From Williamsia herbipolensis (GTDB lineage: Bacteria > Actinomycetota > Actinomycetes > Mycobacteriales > Mycobacteriaceae): a DNA stretch of 64,000 bases. A model generated the notes under the pieces. It was not told where the DNA came from. It saw nothing but the letters and a program-made list of their open reading frames with translations, and did not search any database. This document shows positions 8,247-17,088 of the stretch, one piece after another. The position numbers and the translations under genes were made by a program. Positions within the stretch are counted from its first letter, which is position 1, and every line of letters starts with the position of its first letter. Location: contig NZ_JXYP01000011.1 of assembly GCF_000964005.1 (NCBI RefSeq), positions 213,869 through 277,868 on the forward strand, written 5' to 3'.

Positions 8247-9743
8247 TCAGCCGAGTGTGAAGGGATCGCGGGTACCGCCGGTGAGCTCGATGTACACCGA
8301 CTTGGTCTCGAGATACTCCTCCACCGCGCCCGAACCGTTCTCGCGCCCGATGCCGGAGAGGCCGTAGCCGCCGAAAGGCATGTTCGGGGCGACGACGCGG
8401 TAGGCGTTCACCCAGACCGTCCCGGCCTTGATCGCGGCGACCATGCGGTGTGCGCGGTGGACGTCCTTGGTCCACACCGCACCCGCCAGCCCGTACGGGG
8501 TGTCGTTGGCCAGGCGGACGGCCTCGGCCTCGTCGCGGAACGTGTACGCGGTCAGAACCGGCCCGAAGACCTCTTCGCGGGCGATGGTCGCGTCGTGCTC
8601 GGCGACCACGACGGTCGGTCGCACGAAGAGTCCACCGAGGTCGGCGTTCGGCTCGCCGCCGGTGGCGATGGTCCAGCCCTCGTCGCGGGCGCCCTGCAGG
8701 TAGCCGAGCACCTTCTCGTACTGCGGGCGGTTGGCGACGGGCCCCATCTCGGTGTCGGCCTCGGTGGGGTCGCCCTGCAGGATCGTCTCGGCGCGCGCGA
8801 CGACCTTGGCGACGAGCTCGTCGCGCACCGACTCGTGGACGATGAGACGCGAACCGGCCATGCAGGTCTGGCCGGTCGCCGCGAACACCCCGGCCACGAG
8901 GCCGTTCGCGGCGGCATCGAGATCGGCGTCGGCGAACACGACCTGGGGTGACTTGCCGCCGAGCTCCAGCGTGACGCGGTTGATGTTCGCGACCGCGGCC
9001 GCCGCGACCTTCGCGCCGGTGGCGGTGGAGCCGGTGAACGCGACCTTGTCGATGCCGGTGTGCGACGCCAGCGCCTCGCCCGTCGAGCGGTCCCACCCGG
9101 TGACGACGTTGAGGACGCCCGCGGGCAGCCCCGCCTCGTGCAGCACCTCCGCGAAGGCGACGGTGGACGCGGGCGCGTGCTCCGACGGCTTCACCACGCA
9201 CGTGCAGCCGGCGGCCAGCAGCGGCGCGAGTTTGAACGTCAGAAGGAGCAGCGGGCTGTTCCAAGGTGTGATCGCCCCGACCACACCGACCGGTTCGCGC
9301 AACGTGTAGCCCATGTACGTCTGCGGGGCGAGCTGCGGCACGGTACGACCCTCGAGCTTGTCGGCGAGCCCCGAGAAGTACGAGTACCAGGCGCCGAGGC
9401 CGGTCAACTGCCCGCGCATCTCACGCAGCAGCTTGCCGGAGTCGTTGACCTCCAGCACGGCGAGCCGTTCGGCGTTGTCGGTGATCGCGTCGGCCAACCG
9501 GCGCATCACCTTCGCCCGTCCGAAGCCGCCCAGCTCACGCCATTCGCCGTCGAACGCGGCCCGCGACGAGGCGACCGCACGGTCGACGTCCTCGGGACCG
9601 CCGTCGGCGATGGTGGCCCACGGCGCACCCGCGTAGGGGTTCTGCGACTCGAAGGTGCGCCCGGAGAGGGCGTCGACCTGCCGCCCGTCGATGAACATCC
9701 CGAAGTGCTGGAGGTCGGTGGCGGTGTCCGGCGAGATCGTCAT
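8247..9743 (-). CDS. NAD(P)-dependent aldehyde dehydrogenase
   Basis: This is a 498-residue class 1/2-type aldehyde dehydrogenase. Key residues are the oxyanion Asn162 in TPWNSP, the general base Glu260 in LELGGKSP, and the catalytic Cys294 in ATGQTCMAG. The nucleotide loop VAFTGSTATG and the late EEVFGPVLTAY motif are intact, so it should oxidise an aldehyde to the acid. Substrate cannot be read. It lies 73 bases downstream of an AraC-family regulator on the same strand, which probably controls it. The ATG at 9743 has no strong ribosome-binding site. Confidence 0.92.
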   Translation of the reverse strand: MTISPDTATDLQHFGMFIDGRQVDALSGRTFESQNPYAGAPWATIADGGPEDVDRAVASSRAAFDGEWRELGGFGRAKVMRRLADAITDNAERLAVLEVNDSGKLLREMRGQLTGLGAWYSYFSGLADKLEGRTVPQLAPQTYMGYTLREPVGVVGAITPWNSPLLLLTFKLAPLLAAGCTCVVKPSEHAPASTVAFAEVLHEAGLPAGVLNVVTGWDRSTGEALASHTGIDKVAFTGSTATGAKVAAAAVANINRVTLELGGKSPQVVFADADLDAAANGLVAGVFAATGQTCMAGSRLIVHESVRDELVAKVVARAETILQGDPTEADTEMGPVANRPQYEKVLGYLQGARDEGWTIATGGEPNADLGGLFVRPTVVVAEHDATIAREEVFGPVLTAYTFRDEAEAVRLANDTPYGLAGAVWTKDVHRAHRMVAAIKAGTVWVNAYRVVAPNMPFGGYGLSGIGRENGSGAVEEYLETKSVYIELTGGTRDPFTLG

Positions 9744-9816
9744 CCCTGAGACGCTACGAGCGCGTTCGCGCCGGCTCTATCCGCTCGCTGCCCGGCGACG
9801 TCCGCATCCCGCAGGC

Positions 9817-10791
9817 TCAGCGGTGCAGGGTGACGCTCGGCAGCTCCCCGAACTGCTCGCGATACTGCTGTGCGAAGCGGCTCTGATGGAAGAAGCCCCA
9901 CCGCATGGCGACGTCGGTGACGCGGATGCGCTGCGCGTCGGCGTGCAGGAGGTCCGAGCGCACGCGGCCCAACCGGATGCGGCGCACGTAGGCCATCGGT
10001 GTCTCGCCGAGCTGCTCGGCGAACGCGGCGTGCAGCGTGCGGACACTCACACAGGCGATGCGCGCCAACGATTCCGGCGTCAGCTCGCTGTCGGCGTGGT
10101 CCTCGATGTGTCGGATGACCGGCGCGAGTCGCCCCAGACGCGCCGAGTCCTCGCGGCCGGTCAGCGCGTCGGTGTACTGATGCCGCCCGGCCTGTAGCAG
10201 CGACGTGAGCACGTAGGACTCCAGATGACGGCGGGCCAGCGGCTGATCGCGCACGCCGCCGGGACGTTCGAGCTCGACCGCCAGGAACTGCACCGACCGC
10301 AGCAGGCTCTGCCCCGCGGGGGTCGTGAGGTCGAGACCGAAGTCGAAGTCGACGACGTCGGTGACGGGCCGACCGAGCAGATCGGACAGATGCGATTCCA
10401 GTGCGCCGCGCGAGATCTTGAGGATCAGCTGCTCGGCGTCGGGTGACCACCGCACGGTGTTGGCCTGCTCGGGGTCGAGCACGAGTCCACGGACGCCGGC
10501 GGGGGTGTGTTCGGTGCGGCCGTCGCGACGCCGGGCCCAGGTCTCGCCGGTCATCTGCAGGTTCACGTGGTACCACTGCGCGGCGGCGGGCATCCGCAGT
10601 TCGGTCTCGGCCTGGTAGGTGAGGTAGCCGAGTGTGAGGACCTGATCGCTGACCGCGTTGAGGCGCATGTCGAGTGCCTCGGACTCACCCACGAGGTCGT
10701 GTGGCAGATACACGCGCGTGACGGCGTCGCGCGCGTCCTCGAGACTGCGCGTGGCCATGATCTGGTCCCCACCGAGGTACTCCCGTTGCAT
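9817..10791 (-). CDS. AraC-family transcriptional regulator
   Basis: This 324-residue protein has an N-terminal ligand or dimerisation region (~10-190; DARDAVTRVYLPHDL is typical of the AraC_binding_2 group) and a C-terminal double helix-turn-helix (~215-320), including SLARIACVSVRTLHAAFAEQLGETPMAYVRRIRL and VTDVAMRWGFFHQSRFAQQYREQFGELPS. The start is ATG 10789-10791, preceded by GGAGGGG; a GTG 33 bases upstream is possible but lies inside an inverted repeat. It probably activates the downstream aldehyde dehydrogenase gene, an inference from order and spacing only. Confidence 0.9.
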   Translation of the reverse strand: MQREYLGGDQIMATRSLEDARDAVTRVYLPHDLVGESEALDMRLNAVSDQVLTLGYLTYQAETELRMPAAAQWYHVNLQMTGETWARRRDGRTEHTPAGVRGLVLDPEQANTVRWSPDAEQLILKISRGALESHLSDLLGRPVTDVVDFDFGLDLTTPAGQSLLRSVQFLAVELERPGGVRDQPLARRHLESYVLTSLLQAGRHQYTDALTGREDSARLGRLAPVIRHIEDHADSELTPESLARIACVSVRTLHAAFAEQLGETPMAYVRRIRLGRVRSDLLHADAQRIRVTDVAMRWGFFHQSRFAQQYREQFGELPSVTLHR

Positions 10792-10805
10792 TCCGCCCCT
10801 CCGAC

Positions 10806-10822
10806 GATCAGTGACCCTGATC
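10806..10822. promoter_or_regulatory. Inverted repeat upstream of the AraC gene
   Basis: GATCAG (10806-10811) and CTGATC (10817-10822) form a perfect 6-bp inverted repeat around TGACC, 15 bases before the AraC start. It could be an autoregulatory operator. Confidence 0.4.
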
Positions 10823-10869
10823 ACGCTACCGGGGCGGCGCGATGCGCCGTCGGGCGTTCGCCCAGACGG

Positions 10870-12099
10870 TCAGCCGCTGCCCAGTTCGGAACGAAGCCAG
10901 TCGTTGTCGGCGCCGAGGTCGGGGCCCGGATGGGTGAGGGGCAGCGAGGTGTCGCCGAGGAGCGGGACGATCCCCGGGAACGCGACGGTGCGTTCCTCAC
11001 CGTCGATCTCGACGCGCATCTCCTGCACCATCGCGCGGGCCCGGTACTGCTCATCGGCGATGATGTCGTCGGCGCGGTAGATGGGCCCCGCGGGCACGCC
11101 CGCGTCGTCGAGAAGCCGCAATACCTCCGCGCGCGGCAGGGTGCGCGTCCAGCTCGCGATCGCGTCGTCGAGGTCGTCGCGACGGGCCCACCGGCCCGCG
11201 TTCCCTGCGAGATCCGGGTCCTCGGCGAGGTCGTCGCGCCCGATGGTGCGCATGAAGCGCACGAAGATCGAGTCGCCGTTGCCCGCGATGACCACCGACA
11301 CGTCGTCGGCGCAGAGGTAGGCGTTCGACGGCGCGATGCCCTCCATCCGGCCGCCGGTGCGCTCGCGGAGCACATCGAAGGCGGAGAAATCGGGGACCAG
11401 CGACTCCATCATCGAGAACACCGCCTCGTGCAGCGCGACGTCGACGTGGCGGTCGCGCGGGGTGACCGGATCGGCGTCGGCTGCGCGCCGCCGTTCACGA
11501 TCGAACAGCGACATGACGACGCCGAACGCCGCGTAGAGCCCGGCGATCGAGTCGCCGATCGACACGCCGACGCGTACCGGCGGTCGGTCGGGGTCGCCGA
11601 CGAGTTCACGCATCCCGCCGAAACCCTCTGCGACTGCCGCGAACCCGGGTCGCTGGGACATCGGTCCGGTCTGGCCGAACGCCGACACCCGTGCGACGAC
11701 GAGCTCGGGATTGGCCTCGGCGAGGACCTCGCGCGTGAGACCCCAGCGGTCGAGTGTCCCGGGCCGGAAGTTCTCGAGGAGCGCGTCGGAGGTGCGCAGC
11801 AGCGCGAGGACGGTGTCGCGACCCTCGTCGGTCCGGAGGTCGATCTCCACCGAGCGTTTGCCGCGGTTGATGGTGCGGTAGAGCAGCGACGTGTCCCCTG
11901 CGTAGAGCCGCCAGGTGCGCAGTTCGTCGCCGGTGCGCGGTCGCTCGACCTTGATCACCTCGGCACCGAAGTCGGCGAGCAGCCGACCGGCCGTCGGCGC
12001 GGCGATGTAGTTGCCCAGCTCGACCACCCGCAGACCGGCCAGTGGGCGCAGGGGATCGAGAGGGGGAGGATCGCGATGTGGGGGATCGGTCGGGTGCAC
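10870..12099 (-). CDS. CaiB/BaiF family III CoA transferase
   Basis: This 409-residue protein carries the family III CoA-transferase hallmarks: LAGLRVVELGNYIAAPTAGRLLADFGAEVIKVERP at the N-terminus, NRGKRSVEIDL, LLENFRPGTLDRWGL, and SIGDSIAGLYAAFGVVM, where family enzymes place the active-site Asp. It should move CoA between acyl donors and acceptors, as in carnitine, oxalate, bile-acid or branched-acid metabolism; the substrate is unknown. GTG 12099 is chosen because the preceding in-frame stretch is low-complexity and runs into the divergent gene. It lies 79 bases downstream of nothing obviously related and is convergent with no gene. Confidence 0.88.
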   Translation of the reverse strand: MHPTDPPHRDPPPLDPLRPLAGLRVVELGNYIAAPTAGRLLADFGAEVIKVERPRTGDELRTWRLYAGDTSLLYRTINRGKRSVEIDLRTDEGRDTVLALLRTSDALLENFRPGTLDRWGLTREVLAEANPELVVARVSAFGQTGPMSQRPGFAAVAEGFGGMRELVGDPDRPPVRVGVSIGDSIAGLYAAFGVVMSLFDRERRRAADADPVTPRDRHVDVALHEAVFSMMESLVPDFSAFDVLRERTGGRMEGIAPSNAYLCADDVSVVIAGNGDSIFVRFMRTIGRDDLAEDPDLAGNAGRWARRDDLDDAIASWTRTLPRAEVLRLLDDAGVPAGPIYRADDIIADEQYRARAMVQEMRVEIDGEERTVAFPGIVPLLGDTSLPLTHPGPDLGADNDWLRSELGSG

Positions 12100-12223
12100 A
12101 CCATCGAGGGTGCCGAAGGCGGATCGGGGTCCTGTAGCCGTCGGCTGCAGTGTCCTGACCGATCTCCGCAGACTCCGCGCGCGGCTCTGGTGTGCCCGGT
12201 CGCACCCGGGGCAGTGTGCTGGC

Positions 12224-13132
12224 ATGGATTACGCCGAGGCCCAGGCCGCCTTCTTCACACCGCGCGAGGGGGAGGTGCGTGAACTCGGCTTCACCAGCCC
12301 CGCGCGCACCCTGCGTGACGCGCTCGAACCCGTCGCGACCGTCTGCTTCTGGAGCGAACCGGCCTACGACGCCTACGCGGCAGTGGGTCTCGACTTCCTC
12401 CAGGGGTACGTCTACAGCCGCGCCTGTGTGTTGGGCGACGCCGAACCGCCGGTCGCCGCGGCCGCGTTCGGTGTGTTCGAACCGGGGTTGATCAGCGGTG
12501 TGCTCGCCGACGCCCGCGGCGTCGCCGACCTCGCGCAGATCCGTGCCGCCAAGGAGTCGGGGGCGATCACGGCGCTGCGCGAGGTGCTCGGTGACGACGC
12601 CGACGCGCCGGAGGTGGCCGAGGTCGCCGCGATCATGCGGCGGGGCTGCGACGCCGCCGATCCGACCGGGCGCGCGCTGCACGCCGGACTCACCGCGCTG
12701 GCGTGGCCGAGCGATCCGGTGGGTCAGGTGTGGCACGCGGCGACGATCCTGCGGGAACATCGTGGCGACGGCCATCTCGCAGCCCTGGTGGCCGCCGGTC
12801 TCGACGGTGTCGCCGCCAACCACCTCACCGAGCTGTGGGTCGGATGGGACCCGCTGGCCTACACCGCGTCGCGCGCATGGTCCGACGAGGCCATGGCCGG
12901 AGCGGGCGACCGGCTCACGGCCCGCGGCTGGCTCGCCGAGGGGCGACTCACCGAGGCGGGCGAGCAGGCGCGTCTCGCCCTCGAGGAGGCCACCGACCGC
13001 TCGGTGGAATCCGCGGTGACGGCCATCGGCGACGACCTCGACCGTGTGGTCACCCTGCTCGAACCGTGGGGGGAGCGACTCGTCGCCCGCGGCTGGTTCC
13101 CGCCCGACCCCTACAAGCGCGCGGCCGGCTGA
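12224..13132 (+). CDS. SCO6745-like protein
   Basis: This 302-residue soluble protein has no catalytic motif I can name. Segments such as ALEPVATVCFWSEPAYDAYAAVGLDFLQGYVYSRACVLG and the later WHAATILREHRGDGHLAALVAAGLDG match the pattern of the actinobacterial SCO6745 family. The second half (~230-300) looks like a winged-helix or MarR-like segment, with RLTEAGEQARLALEEATD at its end. A DNA-binding role is possible but unproven. It is divergent from the CoA transferase with 124 bases between the start codons. ATG 12224 gives the natural N-terminus MDYAEAQAAFF. Confidence 0.7.
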   Translation: MDYAEAQAAFFTPREGEVRELGFTSPARTLRDALEPVATVCFWSEPAYDAYAAVGLDFLQGYVYSRACVLGDAEPPVAAAAFGVFEPGLISGVLADARGVADLAQIRAAKESGAITALREVLGDDADAPEVAEVAAIMRRGCDAADPTGRALHAGLTALAWPSDPVGQVWHAATILREHRGDGHLAALVAAGLDGVAANHLTELWVGWDPLAYTASRAWSDEAMAGAGDRLTARGWLAEGRLTEAGEQARLALEEATDRSVESAVTAIGDDLDRVVTLLEPWGERLVARGWFPPDPYKRAAG

Positions 13133-13150
13133 GTCGGGCGGGACCGGCGA

Positions 13151-14170
13151 TCAGGGGTTGACGATCACCTTGATCGCGCCGTCCTGCTTCGAGGCGGCGA
13201 CACCGAACGCCTCGGCCACGTCGTCGAGCGAGAACCGGTGGGTCACCATCGGCTCGAGGTCCAGGCGTCCGGTGCGCACGAGTTCGAGTGCGCGCTCGTA
13301 CTGGCCGCGACCACCGTTGCCGCCGACGCCGAACACGGTGAGCGTCTTGGCCATGATCGGGATCACCGGCAGCGGCGGCAGGTCGTTGGCCCAGCCGATG
13401 TGCGCGACCTTGCCCTCCTTGCGCACCAGATCGAGCACCATCTCGCACGACGCCGGGAACCCCGACGTCTCGATGACGATGTCCGCGCCGACGCCTCCGG
13501 TGAGTTCGAGGATCCGCTCCCTCGCGTCGACCTTCGTGACGTCGAGGCAGTCGCTGGCGCCGTAGGCCCGCGACACCGCGAACGGCGCCTCCCGGGCGTC
13601 GGTCACGATGAGCCGTCCCGCGCCCGAGAGCGCGCAGAGCCGCGTCAGCGCCAGGCCGATCGGGCCCTGACCGAGCACGACGACGGTCTCGCCCAACAGG
13701 ATCCGCAGCCGGTCGACGGTGTTCAGTCCCACGGCGATCGGCTCCAGCAGCGACGCCTGCCAGGCCTGCACCTCGTCGGGACGGGGGATGAGGTTGACCA
13801 CCGGTACGGCGATGCGTTCGGTGAGGCACCCGTCCGACCACAGGCCGATCAGCTTCTTCTTCTTGCAGTCGAACGGCTTGTCCTGCGCACACTCGAGGCA
13901 GTCGCCGCACGGCAGCGATGGCTTCACCGCCACCGCCTGATCGATCCAGGTCGGGTCGACGCCGTCGCCGATCGCGACGACCCGGCCGGAGAAGTCGTGG
14001 CCGGGCACCCGCGGGAACGGGGTGTCGATGCGGCCGTCGTACTGGTGGGAGTCGGTGCCGCACAACGACGCCGACTCCACCTGCACCACGGCCCATCCGG
14101 GCCGGGTCTCCGGTTCGGGGCGTTCCTGCAGTTCGACCTGCTCGATGCCGACGAGCACCGCCGCCTTCAC
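13151..14170 (-). CDS. Zinc-dependent alcohol dehydrogenase (MDR family)
   Basis: This 339-residue medium-chain dehydrogenase has the catalytic-zinc segment SLCGTDSHQYDG and GHDFSGRVV. The structural-zinc loop CGDCLECAQDKPFDC holds all four Cys, and VVVLGQGPIGLALTRL is the NAD(P) Rossmann motif. It should oxidise an alcohol or polyol reversibly; the substrate is not evident, though sorbitol/threonine-dehydrogenase-like members have this layout. GTG 14170 overlaps the stop of the upstream DinB-like gene by four bases (GTGA), so the two are translationally coupled. Confidence 0.9.
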   Translation of the reverse strand: MKAAVLVGIEQVELQERPEPETRPGWAVVQVESASLCGTDSHQYDGRIDTPFPRVPGHDFSGRVVAIGDGVDPTWIDQAVAVKPSLPCGDCLECAQDKPFDCKKKKLIGLWSDGCLTERIAVPVVNLIPRPDEVQAWQASLLEPIAVGLNTVDRLRILLGETVVVLGQGPIGLALTRLCALSGAGRLIVTDAREAPFAVSRAYGASDCLDVTKVDARERILELTGGVGADIVIETSGFPASCEMVLDLVRKEGKVAHIGWANDLPPLPVIPIMAKTLTVFGVGGNGGRGQYERALELVRTGRLDLEPMVTHRFSLDDVAEAFGVAASKQDGAIKVIVNP

Positions 14171-14670
14171 GCGACCACTCCGACGGCCAGTTCGCGGTCG
14201 CGCATGATCTCGAAGGCCTGGTCGGTGTGACCGGCGGCGTGGCCGATGATCAGCGGCGACCACTCCTCGATGGTCATCGTGCCGAGGTCGGGGATGGTGA
14301 CGGTGCGCGCGAGCACCTCGGGGGCGACGGCGCCGGCGGCGGTGGCCATGGTGCGGCGCGTGCTGGCGAGCTGGCGGCGGGCCAGCTCGACGGTCGGCTG
14401 CGGGTAGCCGAGCAGGTCGTGGCCGACCTCCTCCCGGAAGATGAAGTCGAGGTCGGGGTCGTTCTCCACCCGCTTGAGGTCGCCGAGCCACAGGATCGTG
14501 CACATCGAGATGTGCGAGACCACCTGCGCCACCGTCCAGCCGCCGTCACGGTGCGCGCGGTGCAGGTCGCCGTCGCTCAGCGCGGCCAGCGCCTCGTCCA
14601 GTTGCCCGAATCTCTCGTCGGCCTCGGTCAACGCCGTGGCGATCGCCTCCGGCACCTGTTGCTCACTCAT
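14167..14670 (-). CDS. DinB-fold protein
   Basis: This 167-residue four-helix-bundle protein of the DinB/YfiT superfamily has the three spaced histidine-type positions in WTVAQVVSHISMCT, EEWSPLIIGHAAGHTDQAFEIMRD and nearby. In mycothiol-producing bacteria many such proteins are thiol-dependent transferases, but no specific reaction can be assigned. It is coupled by a 4-base overlap to the alcohol dehydrogenase, which suggests a shared substrate or a detoxification role. ATG 14670 follows AAGGGATG-type sequence. Confidence 0.8.
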   Translation of the reverse strand: MSEQQVPEAIATALTEADERFGQLDEALAALSDGDLHRAHRDGGWTVAQVVSHISMCTILWLGDLKRVENDPDLDFIFREEVGHDLLGYPQPTVELARRQLASTRRTMATAAGAVAPEVLARTVTIPDLGTMTIEEWSPLIIGHAAGHTDQAFEIMRDRELAVGVVA

Positions 14671-14826
14671 CCCTTGCGCTCCTTCGCGTGTCACATGCGT
14701 ATCCCGACAGTGCTGGCCGTCGCAGCGCAGCGCTATCCCGCGGCTGCGAGGTGGTGTCCGATCCGCGCGAGGTCGTCGGACGCGGGTTCCCGGTCGGGCC
14801 GTGTCGGTCCGCCGTACGATCGGCCC

Positions 14827-15228
14827 ATGTCGCAGATACGCGTGAACGGTTCCGATGCCCTCCACGACGGTGGGTTCTCCTACAGCGCGGTCGCAGCCCC
14901 GGGGTCGACGGTGTTCACGGCCGGGATCGCACCGCTCGACGCCGACGGCGCCACCATCGCGCCCGGCGACGTCCAGGCGCAGGCGCGTGCGTGCGTGGAC
15001 AACCTGACCACCGTGTTGACCGAGGCCGGTGCGTCGCTCGCCGACGTGGCGAAGGTGACCGTCTTCGTCGCCGAGGGACTGCAGGCCGACCTCTCGGTCG
15101 CGTGGGACGCCGTCGTCGCGGCGTTCGGTGACCACAAGCCGGCCGCCTCGCTGCTCGGCGTCACCGTCCTCGCCCACGACGACCAGCTCGTCGAGATCGA
15201 GGCCGTCGCGGTCGTCGCCGCACACTGA
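14827..15228 (+). CDS. RidA/YjgF/YER057c/UK114 family protein
   Basis: This 133-residue protein has the RidA core: FTAGIAPLDADGATIAPGDVQAQARACVDNLTTVLTEAG, then DVAKVTVFVAE. RidA enzymes hydrolyse reactive enamine/imine intermediates such as 2-aminoacrylate. The usual arginine that anchors the substrate carboxylate is not obvious in the C-terminal segment (LLGVTVLAHDDQLVEIEAVAV), so this may belong to a non-canonical Rid group. It is followed 19 bases later by the AlkZ-like gene, so co-transcription is likely. Confidence 0.88.
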   Translation: MSQIRVNGSDALHDGGFSYSAVAAPGSTVFTAGIAPLDADGATIAPGDVQAQARACVDNLTTVLTEAGASLADVAKVTVFVAEGLQADLSVAWDAVVAAFGDHKPAASLLGVTVLAHDDQLVEIEAVAVVAAH

Positions 15229-15247
15229 CGTCGTCGCCGATCGACCG

Positions 15248-16435
15248 ATGAGCGCCCGGCCCCGCATCGACGACGCGCAGCGTCGCGCCCGCCTGCAGCG
15301 GCGCCACCTGCTCACCGACGATGTGCCACAGGCGTTCTCGGTGACCGATGCGGTCTCGTCGATCGTCGGGTTGCACGCCACGTGCCCGCCCACGATGTAC
15401 CTGTCGCTGTGGGCCCGCCTCCCGGGTTTCGTGCGCGAGCAGCTCGACACCGCGCTCTATGACGAGCGTTCGCTGGTCAAACAGCTCGCGATGCGGCGGA
15501 CCATGTTCGTCCTCGACCGCGCCGGCCTCGCCGACGCCGTCGGTGCGGTGGGTCCGCGCGTCGCCGCGTCCGAACGCACCAACATGCTGCGGGACCTCCG
15601 ACGCAGCAACGACTTCGACGACCCCGAGGGGTGGATCGACACCGCGCGGGCCGCCGTCGTCGACGCGCTGGCCGATGGTTCGGTGGCGTCATCGACCGAG
15701 CTGCGCAAGCGACTGCCCGAACTCGACGGACACGTGCAGATCGCCCCCGACCGGTCGTGGGGCGGTACCGCGCCGATGGGTCCGCGCGTGCTGAACATGA
15801 TGAGCGCGGCCGGCGACATCGTCCGCGGCCCCAACGCCGCGGGGTGGCATCTGTCCCGTCCGCAGTGGTCGTCGATGCAGCGTTGGCTCGGCGAGGCCCT
15901 CCCGCAGCTGTCGGTCGCAGAGGGCCACCGGGCGATGGTCGCGCGATGGCTGCGCACCTTCGGGCCGGGCACCGAGACCGACATCGTGTGGTGGCTCGGG
16001 TCGACGAAGGCGTCGGTGCGGGCCGCGCTGGCCGATCTCGCCGCCGTGGAGGTCGATCTCGACGGGGGAGGTGTCGGGTACGTACTCCCCGACGATCTCG
16101 ACGATGTCGAACCCGTGGCGCCGCGCGGATTCCTGCTCCCCGAGCTCGACCCGGCGACGATGGGGTGGAAGGACCGTGGCTGGTATCTCGGCGACCACGG
16201 CGAGCACATGTTCGACCGCAACGGCAACGGGGGACAGACGATCTGGTGGGACGGCCGCATCGTCGGCGGATGGTTCCACCGACCCGACGGCAGCGTCGGA
16301 CTGCACCCGCTGGAGAAGCTTCCGCGCGCCGCGACGACCCAGTTGTCGGCCCGCGCCGACGAGCTCTCCGCCTGGCTCGGCGACGCACGCCCGAAACCGG
16401 GGTACCCGGCGCCGTTCATGAAGGCCGTGCGGTGA
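15248..16435 (+). CDS. AlkZ-like winged-helix DNA glycosylase (HTH_42)
   Basis: This 395-residue protein has the layout of the YcaQ/AlkZ family (tandem winged helices). Recognised segments are DAVSSIVGLHATCPPTMYLSLWARLPGF near the N-terminus, LAMRRTMFVLDR, PRGFLLPELDPATMGWKDR, and WWDGRIVGGWFHRPDG. AlkZ-type enzymes excise alkylated or crosslinked bases. The catalytic QxQ or QxD motif of E. coli YcaQ is not clear here (HATCP stands in the equivalent place), so it fits the wider AlkX-like group with less certain activity. It overlaps the ogt start by four bases, which strongly suggests a DNA-repair role. Confidence 0.8.
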   Translation: MSARPRIDDAQRRARLQRRHLLTDDVPQAFSVTDAVSSIVGLHATCPPTMYLSLWARLPGFVREQLDTALYDERSLVKQLAMRRTMFVLDRAGLADAVGAVGPRVAASERTNMLRDLRRSNDFDDPEGWIDTARAAVVDALADGSVASSTELRKRLPELDGHVQIAPDRSWGGTAPMGPRVLNMMSAAGDIVRGPNAAGWHLSRPQWSSMQRWLGEALPQLSVAEGHRAMVARWLRTFGPGTETDIVWWLGSTKASVRAALADLAAVEVDLDGGGVGYVLPDDLDDVEPVAPRGFLLPELDPATMGWKDRGWYLGDHGEHMFDRNGNGGQTIWWDGRIVGGWFHRPDGSVGLHPLEKLPRAATTQLSARADELSAWLGDARPKPGYPAPFMKAVR

Positions 16436-16971
16436 CCTCGACGCGGCGGTTCGCGTTGTTCGACACCGCACTCGGGGTGTGCGGGGTGTGCTGGGACCCC
16501 GCCGGCGCCATCGTCGCGGTGGCACTCCCGGAGGACGACCGAGCCGACATCGAGCGATATCTCGCCTCGTTCGACGCCGCGCCCGGAGACCCCGATCCCG
16601 ATGTGGCCGACACGATCGAGCTGATCCGGGGATTGATGGCCGGCGACGACGTCGACCTGTCGGCGGTGGCCGTCGACATCGACGCCCTGCCCGACTTCGA
16701 CCGCCGCGTCTACGCGATCACCCGCGACATCCCCCGCGGCCGGGTCCTGACCTACGGAGCGGTCGCATCCCGACTCGGTCAACCCGGCGCCGCGCAGGCG
16801 GTCGGCCGCGCACTGGGCCGCAACCCGATCCCGGTGATCATCCCGTGCCACCGCGTCGTCGGCGCCGGAACCGAGGTGGGTGGGTTCTCCGCGCCCGGCG
16901 GTGCGGCCACGAAGAGTCGTATCCTCGCGGCGGAGAGGGTGGCGGGGTTCGGCGAACCCACCCTGTTCTGA
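16432..16971 (+). CDS. ogt: Methylated-DNA--[protein]-cysteine S-methyltransferase
   Basis: This 179-residue suicide repair protein transfers O6-alkyl groups from guanine to its own cysteine. The active-site motif IPCHRVVG has Cys139. YGAVASRLGQPGAAQAVGRALGRNP upstream is the DNA-binding helix-turn-helix with the arginine finger, and GGFSAPGGAATKSRIL closes the domain. GTG 16432 overlaps the stop of the AlkZ-like gene (GTGA), so both products are made together. No Ada-type regulator is fused. Confidence 0.93.
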   Translation: MTSTRRFALFDTALGVCGVCWDPAGAIVAVALPEDDRADIERYLASFDAAPGDPDPDVADTIELIRGLMAGDDVDLSAVAVDIDALPDFDRRVYAITRDIPRGRVLTYGAVASRLGQPGAAQAVGRALGRNPIPVIIPCHRVVGAGTEVGGFSAPGGAATKSRILAAERVAGFGEPTLF

Positions 16972-17026
16972 CCGCTCGCGCCGTTGCGACCTGCGACGAT
17001 CCCCGTCGTGAGAGGGTGGGATCGGC

Positions 17027-17055
17027 TCACAGGAACCTGCCAGGGTTCTGCCAGC
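17027..17055 (+). promoter_or_regulatory. Triple PhoP-type direct repeat upstream of phoP
   Basis: Three 7-mers with exact 11-bp period are seen: TCACAGG (17027), TGCCAGG (17038) and TGCCAGC (17049), separated by 4-base spacers. The published mycobacterial PhoP site is two TCACAGC-like 7-mers with an 11-bp period, so this fits autoregulation. The last repeat ends 33 bases before the phoP ATG. Confidence 0.75.
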
Positions 17056-17088
17056 CCCATGTCAGCGCGTACACGGAAGGTGGGCACC

